NCBI RefSeq assembly: GCF_009761675.1
Contig: NZ_QUZH01000006.1
Coordinates: 62,001 to 126,000 of the forward strand
Source: Bhargavaea sp. CC-171006
GTDB taxonomy: Bacteria > Bacillota > Bacilli > Bacillales_A > Planococcaceae
DNA length: 64,000 nt
Direction of reading: 5' to 3'
The first letter of the stretch is position 1. The number at the start of each line of letters is the position of its first letter. Of the stretch, positions 59,381 to 64,000 are shown piece by piece. Position numbers and translations under genes: made by a program. The notes beneath the pieces were generated by a model. The model searched no databases, was not told where the DNA came from, and was given only the letters and a program-made list of their open reading frames with translations.

Positions 59381-59623
59381 TCAGAACAGCGGATTCTCTT
59401 CAATAAAACGGTAGATGTTTTCCTTTAGTTCATTCGGCGTCTCGCCCTCGACGATCTCTCCGTTGACGACCGCGTATAGCGATTCGGCACATTGCGAGCA
59501 GAAGCTGAGGCAGCCGTATTCGAGGACATCAAGATTCGGGTCCTGTTCAAGTTCCTCGAATGTTTTCTGTGAACCGCAGGCCATGTTGCTCATGCAGAAT
59601 TCTACGATCGGATTCACAAACAT
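59381..59623 (-). CDS. yuzB: YuzB family protein (DUF1450)
   Basis: The 80-residue protein has conserved cysteines ([25 protein letters not shown]), a pattern suggesting metal or Fe-S binding of a thioredoxin-like ferredoxin type. Its function is unknown. GGAGAGGTGA precedes the ATG. It is convergent with yutF and divergent from yutJ. Confidence 0.92.
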   Translation of the reverse strand: MFVNPIVEFCMSNMACGSQKTFEELEQDPNLDVLEYGCLSFCSQCAESLYAVVNGEIVEGETPNELKENIYRFIEENPLF

Positions 59624-59683
59624 TCACCTCTCCTACCCGGAAATCGTACTCTTTTTTCAACCGCCCGTCAATTAAACGGCTTA

Positions 59684-59712
59684 TTGTGAAACACCTCACA
59701 TTCCGATATAAT
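59684..59712 (+). promoter_or_regulatory. yutJ promoter
   Basis: TTGTGA (59684-59689) and TATAAT (59707-59712) are 17 bp apart. Confidence 0.75.
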
Positions 59713-59768
59713 GGCGATGGAACGCAAGAATATAGATCGAATATTGAACTTCATCAAAGGAGATTACC

Positions 59769-60836
59769 ATGAAGAAACTAGTCCTGTTAGGCGGCGGCTA
59801 CGGTAATATGAGGATTCTGCTCCGCCTTCTGCCCAATCAAATTACTGATGACCGGGAAATCATCCTGATCGACCGGACGCCGTTTCATAGTCTGAAGACC
59901 GAATTCTACGCCCTGGCGGCAGGGACGGTCCCGGATGCGGAAGTCCGTGTCGATTTTCCTGAGCACGAACGTCTCAGGACAGTCACCGCAGAGGTCGTCG
60001 ACATCAACATGGATGAGAAGTGCGTTTATCTCGACAACGGCGACAGCATCCGTTATGACGATCTCGTCATCGGCCTCGGCTGCGATGATAACTATCATGA
60101 TGTGCCGGGTGCTGCGGAGTATACACACAGCATCCAGACCATCCGCAAGTCACGTGATACATACCGTGAGGTTCTGGGTCTGTCCGGGGGCGCGACGGTC
60201 GCCATCGTCGGTGCCGGCCTGAGCGGCATTGAAATCGCAAGTGAACTCCGTGAGAGCCGCCCGGACCTGAACATTAAACTGTTTGACCGAGGACCGCGGA
60301 TTCTCCGTGACTTCCCGGAGCGTCTCAGCAATTATGTGCAACGCTGGTTTGATGACAACAATGTGGAAGTCATCAGCAACTCGAACATTACAAAAGTGGA
60401 ACCGCATCTGCTTTACAACCATGAAAATTCGATTCCGGCAGATGCAGTCGTATGGACCGCGGGGATCCGCCCTGTAGAAATCGTGCGCAACCTGGATGTC
60501 GAGAAAGCCGGAGGCGGCCGTGTCGTTCTTACGCCGCACCACAACATTCCTAATTACGAAAACGTCTATGTGGTGGGCGACTGCGCCGCGCTCCCTCACG
60601 CGCCAAGCGCCTATCTTGCCGAGGAGCAGGGCGAACAGATTGTCAAAGTGCTGAAAATGCGCTGGAACGGAGAGACCCTTCCGGAAAAAATGCCGGAGAT
60701 CAAACTCCAGGGCATCGTCGGCTCGCTCGGCAAGAAAAAAGGCTTCGCCTTCCTCGCCGACCGCACCGTCACCGGCCGCATCGCGCGCCTGCTGAAGTCG
60801 GGCATCCTCTGGATGTACAAATGGCATAACGGCTAA
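59769..60836 (+). CDS. yutJ: NADH dehydrogenase-like flavoprotein (YutJ)
   Basis: The 355-residue FAD/NAD-binding protein has two Rossmann motifs (LVLLGGGYGNMRILL near the start; VAIVGAGLSGIEIASEL mid-protein) and the YVVGDCAAL end motif. It is related to type II NADH dehydrogenase but shorter than YumB (405 residues), and lacks a clear membrane-binding C-terminus. AAAGGAG precedes the ATG. Its acceptor is unknown. Confidence 0.92.
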   Translation: MKKLVLLGGGYGNMRILLRLLPNQITDDREIILIDRTPFHSLKTEFYALAAGTVPDAEVRVDFPEHERLRTVTAEVVDINMDEKCVYLDNGDSIRYDDLVIGLGCDDNYHDVPGAAEYTHSIQTIRKSRDTYREVLGLSGGATVAIVGAGLSGIEIASELRESRPDLNIKLFDRGPRILRDFPERLSNYVQRWFDDNNVEVISNSNITKVEPHLLYNHENSIPADAVVWTAGIRPVEIVRNLDVEKAGGGRVVLTPHHNIPNYENVYVVGDCAALPHAPSAYLAEEQGEQIVKVLKMRWNGETLPEKMPEIKLQGIVGSLGKKKGFAFLADRTVTGRIARLLKSGILWMYKWHNG

Positions 60837-60931
60837 TGAGGTAAGAAACCCTTGCTACATCAAGAGATTATGGGGCTCTAACCGGGGAGAAAACACCGAA
60901 AGCCACATTTCGGAAACATTCCGTTCACTTT

Positions 60932-60963
60932 GAGCGGCCACCCATTGGGTTGGCCGCTCTTTT
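60932..60963 (+). terminator. Terminator after yutJ
   Basis: The stem GAGCGGCCA/TGGCCGCTC plus an inner CCC/GGG is followed by TTTT. Confidence 0.85.
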
Positions 60964-61164
60964 GAACCATGTTCATCATTTCACAGTACTAACAGTCACA
61001 TTAGTAAGATGATCAAGGAACGCTTTATAATTATAGAAAAGAAATTGTTAGAGGAAGCAAGATAAAGATAGGCGTATAATGTGATTTAAAACTGACGGCA
61101 TAGAAGTCTAATAGAATACAACAACAGTCATAATTAATAAAATCAAGCTACATGAACGGATTGA

Positions 61165-61380
61165 AGCGAAGGGCCTGAGACTCCTCGAAAATGCTGCGCA
61201 TTTCCTTCGTGCGAGGCGGATTCGAGGAGGTTTCTCTGTCCTGCGGGAAAAGCGTTAGCCGAAGACCCCGCAGGATGTTACGCAACGCTTTCGCGATGCG
61301 CACAGACGCCAGTCTCCGTACTGGCGTCGGCTAAGGCAACGCCCGGGGTAAGCGAGGGCGCGCAGCGTAAATCCGAAGGA
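61165..61380. repeat. Bacillaceae-type structured intergenic repeat
   Basis: This GC-rich element has strong complementary blocks: CTCCTCGA/TCGAGGAG (61181-61188 with 61222-61229), CCTGCGGG/CCCGCAGG (61240-61247 with 61267-61274), TTAGCCGA/TCGGCTAA (61255-61262 with 61327-61334) and GACGCCAG/CTGGCGTC (61305-61312 with 61321-61328). The wording GAGACTCC, CTGCGGGAAAAGCG, GAAGACCCCGCAGG is like dispersed repeats I know from Bacillaceae genomes, though I cannot name the family. Confidence 0.65.
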
Positions 61381-61406
61381 TTCTTTGAAGGAATCATAAA
61401 TAGAGC

Positions 61407-61451
61407 CAAAAACTGCAGGCAAAGGAGCACTATGCTCACATTGTCTGCAGT
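61407..61451 (-). terminator. Terminator of yuzD
   Basis: On the minus strand ACTGCAG pairs with CTGCAGT, an inner GAGCA/TGCTC stem forms, and TTTTT follows. Confidence 0.7.
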
Positions 61452-61477
61452 CCATCACTCAGTATATTTGGGGAAGC

Positions 61478-61807
61478 TTAAGCCTCCGCCATAAACCCAT
61501 GCTTCTCAAGTTCTTTGAACACCGGTTTCAGCTGGATATACCCTTCGCCGACAACTTCTCCGCCGACCACGACAAGCGGGTAGAAGAATTCGTCATCCCG
61601 TACTCGTGAAGCGATGTCAGCGCGTACCGGATCCTCGATCGGCTTTTCGATATCGATGTAATCGATTCGGAATGGCTGTCCAGGATATTTCCTGGAAATG
61701 GCGGCTTCAAGCCACTCATATGTATCTTTCGAAGAGGGTGCATTGACACAGCTTGCACAGATGACATCGGCACCGTATACTTCGATATTGATCCCTTTTT
61801 CATTCAT
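61478..61807 (-). CDS. yuzD: YuzD family protein (DUF1462)
   Basis: The 109-residue thioredoxin-fold-like protein has Cys17/Cys20 (ADVICASCVNAPSS) and ends with VVVGGEVVGEGYIQLKPV. The CXXC and its place next to yutI and yutM, Fe-S carrier genes, suggest redox or cluster handling; no function is known to me. GGGGGATT precedes the ATG. Confidence 0.92.
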   Translation of the reverse strand: MNEKGINIEVYGADVICASCVNAPSSKDTYEWLEAAISRKYPGQPFRIDYIDIEKPIEDPVRADIASRVRDDEFFYPLVVVGGEVVGEGYIQLKPVFKELEKHGFMAEA

Positions 61808-61887
61808 AAATAATCCCCCCGGTTTCCGTTATGGATTTTCTGGCTTGAACACATTATAATGAAATCAGTGAAAGGAGTCGAATCGAA

Positions 61888-62124
61888 GTGACAGAAACAG
61901 CGATGATGGATGGTGTACAAGAAGTCCTGGATAAACTGCGTCCGTTCCTTCTCCGCGATGGCGGCGACTGCGAACTCGTTGATGTTGAGGACGGCATCGT
62001 GAAACTCCGCCTGCTTGGTGCGTGCGGAACCTGCCCAAGTTCGACAATCACGCTTAAAGCCGGCATCGAGCGTGCGCTCATCGAAGAAGTGCCGGGCGTC
62101 GTCGAAGTAGAACAGGTCTTTTGA
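61888..62124 (+). CDS. yutI: NifU-like Fe-S carrier (YutI)
   Basis: The 78-residue NifU C-terminal-type domain carries the cluster-binding Cys46/Cys49 ([14 protein letters not shown]). It transfers Fe-S clusters to target proteins. The start is GTG 61888, ten bases after AAAGGAG. It diverges from yuzD and is followed by a terminator. Confidence 0.95.
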   Translation: MTETAMMDGVQEVLDKLRPFLLRDGGDCELVDVEDGIVKLRLLGACGTCPSSTITLKAGIERALIEEVPGVVEVEQVF

Positions 62125-62130
62125 TCTTTC

Positions 62131-62154
62131 GGATCCGCCATGGCGGATCCTTTT
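62131..62154 (+). terminator. Terminator of yutI
   Basis: A 20-bp perfect palindrome GGATCCGCCATGGCGGATCC is followed by four T. Confidence 0.85.
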
Positions 62155-62224
62155 CAATAATCGGGCCGGTCATTTGAACCGGCGGGCAACAAACGATATG
62201 ATGAAAGAAAAGGAGTGAGGGTAA

Positions 62225-62587
62225 ATGACACAAGTGGTGGAACTGACGGAAGCTGCGGCCTATCAGGTGAAGGAAATGATGGTCAACAACGAAGAGGAAG
62301 GTTCTTTCCTTCGTGTCGGGGTCAACGGCGGCGGATGCAGCGGACTGACCTACGGCCTCAACTTCACGAGAGAGCGCAACGAAGATGATCAATTCCTCGA
62401 ACTGCACGGGATCCCGATTGTCGTCTCCAAAGAGGACGCAGGCATCCTGAACGGAACGAAAATCGATTACAAGCAATCCCTCATGGGTGGTGGCTTCACG
62501 ATCACCAATCCAAATGCCATTGCATCATGCGGCTGCGGTACATCGTTCAGGACGGCCAGGAAAGAAGGCACACCAGAAAAATGCTGA
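62225..62587 (+). CDS. yutM: HesB/IscA family Fe-S carrier (YutM)
   Basis: The 120-residue A-type carrier has the three cluster-ligand cysteines Cys38 (NGGGCSGLTYGL), Cys102 and Cys104 (SCGCGTSF). It likely shuttles clusters from SufBCD to enzymes such as LipA. It sits between yutI and yumB, as in B. subtilis. Confidence 0.95.
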   Translation: MTQVVELTEAAAYQVKEMMVNNEEEGSFLRVGVNGGGCSGLTYGLNFTRERNEDDQFLELHGIPIVVSKEDAGILNGTKIDYKQSLMGGGFTITNPNAIASCGCGTSFRTARKEGTPEKC

Positions 62588-62589
62588 TT

Positions 62590-62616
62590 AAAAGACCGGA
62601 TTTCCGGTCTTTTTTA
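62590..62616 (+). terminator. Terminator of yutM
   Basis: The ten-base stem AAAAGACCGG/CCGGTCTTTT around ATTT ends in T residues. Confidence 0.9.
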
Positions 62617-62631
62617 TTTCCCTGTCACCTC

Positions 62632-62660
62632 TTGAAAACCCCCATATAAAGGACTAAACT
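62632..62660 (+). promoter_or_regulatory. yumB promoter
   Basis: TTGAAA (62632-62637) and TAAACT (62655-62660) are 17 bp apart. The roughly 100-base leader contains ACGGCG-CAA-CGCCGT and a second short hairpin without a T run. Confidence 0.6.
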
Positions 62661-62764
62661 AAAGATGAAGGAATTTGTCGATTACGGCGCAACGCCGTGA
62701 CAATCACGGCATTGTGGCCGTCCTGCATTTATATACACATTTCATAAAGGTGGTTGGGATTGAA

Positions 62765-63982
62765 GTGAAGAGACCTACAGTTCTGGTGCTCGGAGGCGGA
62801 TACGGCGGACTTTCTACAGTCGTTAACCTTCAGAAAAAGATCGGCACCGATGATATGGACATTGTCCTCGTAAACAAAAACGACTATCACTACGAATCGA
62901 CCTGGCTTCATGAAGCTGCAGCCGGAACGCTTAAGCCCGAAGATGTACGCTATGACATCAAGCGCGTCATCAATGACAGCAAGGTGAAGTTCGTCAAGGC
63001 AACGGTTGAGTCAATTGATGTCGACAACAAGAAGGTCGGTACAGATGCAGGCGAACTCACGTATGATTATCTCGTGATCGGGCTTGGATTTGAAGGCGAA
63101 ACCTTCGGAATCGAAGGACTCGACAAGTATGCACTCGGCATCGCTGACGTGAACGCCGCGCGCCAGATCCGCGAACATATCGAATATCAGTTTGCGACTT
63201 GGTCGCTGGAAGAGGAAAAAGATGATTCCCGCCTGACGATCGTCGTCGGCGGTGCAGGATTCACGGGAATCGAGTTCCTTGGTGAACTCGGAAATCGCGT
63301 TCCGGAGCTTTGCGAGGAGTTTGACGTGCCGCGGGAAAAAGTCCGCGTCATCTGTGTGGAAGCCGCACCGATGGTCCTCCCTGGCTTTGATCCGCAGCTA
63401 GTTGATTATGCGACATCCTATCTGAAATCAAAGGGAATCGAATTCTCCATCGGCACTCCTGTTGTGGAAGCGACTCCTGAAGGCGTCAAGATCAAGACCG
63501 GTGAAGAGAAGTTCGAATTCATCAAAGCCGGCACAGTTGTCTGGGCTGCAGGTGTACGTGGCAACCGCCTGATCGAAGAAACATCGATCGAAAGCAAGCG
63601 TGCCCGTGTGGCCGTGCGTGAAGACATGCGCGCACCAGGATACGATGACGTCTTCATCGTCGGTGACTGCGCGTTTCTCATGAATGAGGATGCAGGCCGT
63701 CCATACCCGCCGACCGCTCAGATTGCGATGCAGCAGGGCGTTCAGGTTGCGGAAAACATCATCAGCCTCGCCAAAGGCGGCAAGACGAAGAAATTCGTTC
63801 CTGACCTGAAAGGAACAGTATGCTCGCTAGGCGATGACGATGCGATCGGTAATGTATTCGACGGCAAGCTGGTCACAGGCAAGAAAGCCAGCTTCCTGAA
63901 GAAGATGATCGATAACCGTGCGCTCTATATGATCGGCGGACCATCGCTCGTCATCAAGAAAGGTAAATTCGACATTCTTTAA
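62765..63982 (+). CDS. yumB: Type II NADH dehydrogenase (YumB/Ndh family)
   Basis: This peripheral flavoprotein moves electrons from NADH to quinone without pumping protons. The 405 residues have FAD motif [14 protein letters not shown] near the N-terminus, NADH motif [17 protein letters not shown] mid-protein, and the quinone-site segment [15 protein letters not shown] 62765 gives the family length. The AAAGGTGG site is 11 bases away, and a GTG at 62750 is possible. It ends 18 bases before the window edge. Confidence 0.94.
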   Translation: MKRPTVLVLGGGYGGLSTVVNLQKKIGTDDMDIVLVNKNDYHYESTWLHEAAAGTLKPEDVRYDIKRVINDSKVKFVKATVESIDVDNKKVGTDAGELTYDYLVIGLGFEGETFGIEGLDKYALGIADVNAARQIREHIEYQFATWSLEEEKDDSRLTIVVGGAGFTGIEFLGELGNRVPELCEEFDVPREKVRVICVEAAPMVLPGFDPQLVDYATSYLKSKGIEFSIGTPVVEATPEGVKIKTGEEKFEFIKAGTVVWAAGVRGNRLIEETSIESKRARVAVREDMRAPGYDDVFIVGDCAFLMNEDAGRPYPPTAQIAMQQGVQVAENIISLAKGGKTKKFVPDLKGTVCSLGDDDAIGNVFDGKLVTGKKASFLKKMIDNRALYMIGGPSLVIKKGKFDIL

Positions 63983-64000
63983 TGGATGTCCGGGCGGCAA

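Larger units (their letters stand above)
60837..61477. other. Long gene-free region with a structured repeat
   Basis: No gene is supported in about 640 bases. In order it holds a terminator of yutJ (60932-60963), an AT-rich tract (60970-61150) with an isolated TATAAT at 61075-61080, a structured GC-rich repeat (about 61165-61380), and the yuzD terminator (61407-61451). Confidence 0.7.

Overview
The window reads as a chromosomal segment of a Gram-positive, low-GC-phylum (Bacillota, Bacillales) bacterium with unusually GC-rich DNA. Gene order matches Bacillus subtilis neighbourhoods block by block (trxB-yvcI-rapZ-yvcK-whiA-crh; cggR-gapA-pgk-tpiA-gpmI-eno; secG-est-rnr-smpB-ssrA; fadNAE-yusI-gcvH-yusF-yusE-metNPQ; sufCDSUB; yunF-E-D-B; lipA-yutD-E-F-yuzB-yutJ-yuzD-yutI-yutM-yumB). 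Crh, CtsR, CggR and FadR sites and the sporulation gene yunB place it among spore-forming Bacillales. High GC and many TTG/GTG starts suggest a Planococcaceae member such as Bhargavaea or a relative; the genus is inference.

Layout. 1-6.3 kb: end of a putative YvcD-like gene, thioredoxin reductase, a Nudix hydrolase, RapZ, YvcK, WhiA and Crh, facing clpP, which has a CtsR operator. 6.4-8.4 kb: tRNA-Arg(CCG), a LemA/TPM-domain pair and a small glutaredoxin-like protein. 8.4-15.5 kb: the complete lower-glycolysis operon behind a CggR-type operator, with a terminator between gapA and pgk. 15.55-15.78 kb: a strict 20-bp tandem array (11 units). 15.9-20.5 kb: secG, carboxylesterase, RNase R with a long RG-rich tail, SmpB and tmRNA, a trans-translation and RNA-decay cluster. 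20.5-27.7 kb: mostly leftward accessory genes (collagen-like protein, YrhK-like protein, BCCT transporter, C39-like protein, thioredoxin, an Asn/Gln-rich protein pair) plus rightward hutH and a 5'-3' exonuclease.

27.8-38.1 kb: fatty-acid beta-oxidation operon fadN-fadA-fadE behind a FadR box. Between fadA and fadE lie two copies, exactly 120 bp apart, of a structured element whose stems covary. Then come yusI, gcvH, yusF, yusE and a SAM riboswitch controlling the methionine ABC importer metNPQ. 38.3-45.3 kb: a dicarboxylate/amino-acid symporter, a possible small gene and the SUF iron-sulfur operon. 45.3-46.2 kb: an AT-rich island with a stay-green (Mg-dechelatase-family) gene. 46.2-52.8 kb: AapA/CycA-type amino-acid permease, aldo-keto reductase and yunF-E-D-B. 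52.8-56.6 kb: a lysine riboswitch in front of a NhaC-family transporter (predicted lysine transporter LysW), then an SNF-family transporter with its 34-residue MetS-like subunit. 56.8-64 kb: lipA, yut genes, Fe-S carriers and two type II NADH dehydrogenase-like flavoproteins, with a structured intergenic repeat at about 61.16-61.38 kb.

Functionally the window joins central carbon flow (glycolysis, beta-oxidation), cofactor assembly (SUF, lipoate, GcvH, NifU/IscA-type carriers), amino-acid uptake under riboswitch control, and RNA and protein quality control (ClpP, RNase R, SmpB, tmRNA). The observations most worth a second look are the covarying 120-bp element pair, the 20-bp array, the dyad across the BCCT promoter, the AT-rich stay-green island, the Bacillaceae-type structured repeat and the glycolytic gapA/pgk terminator.
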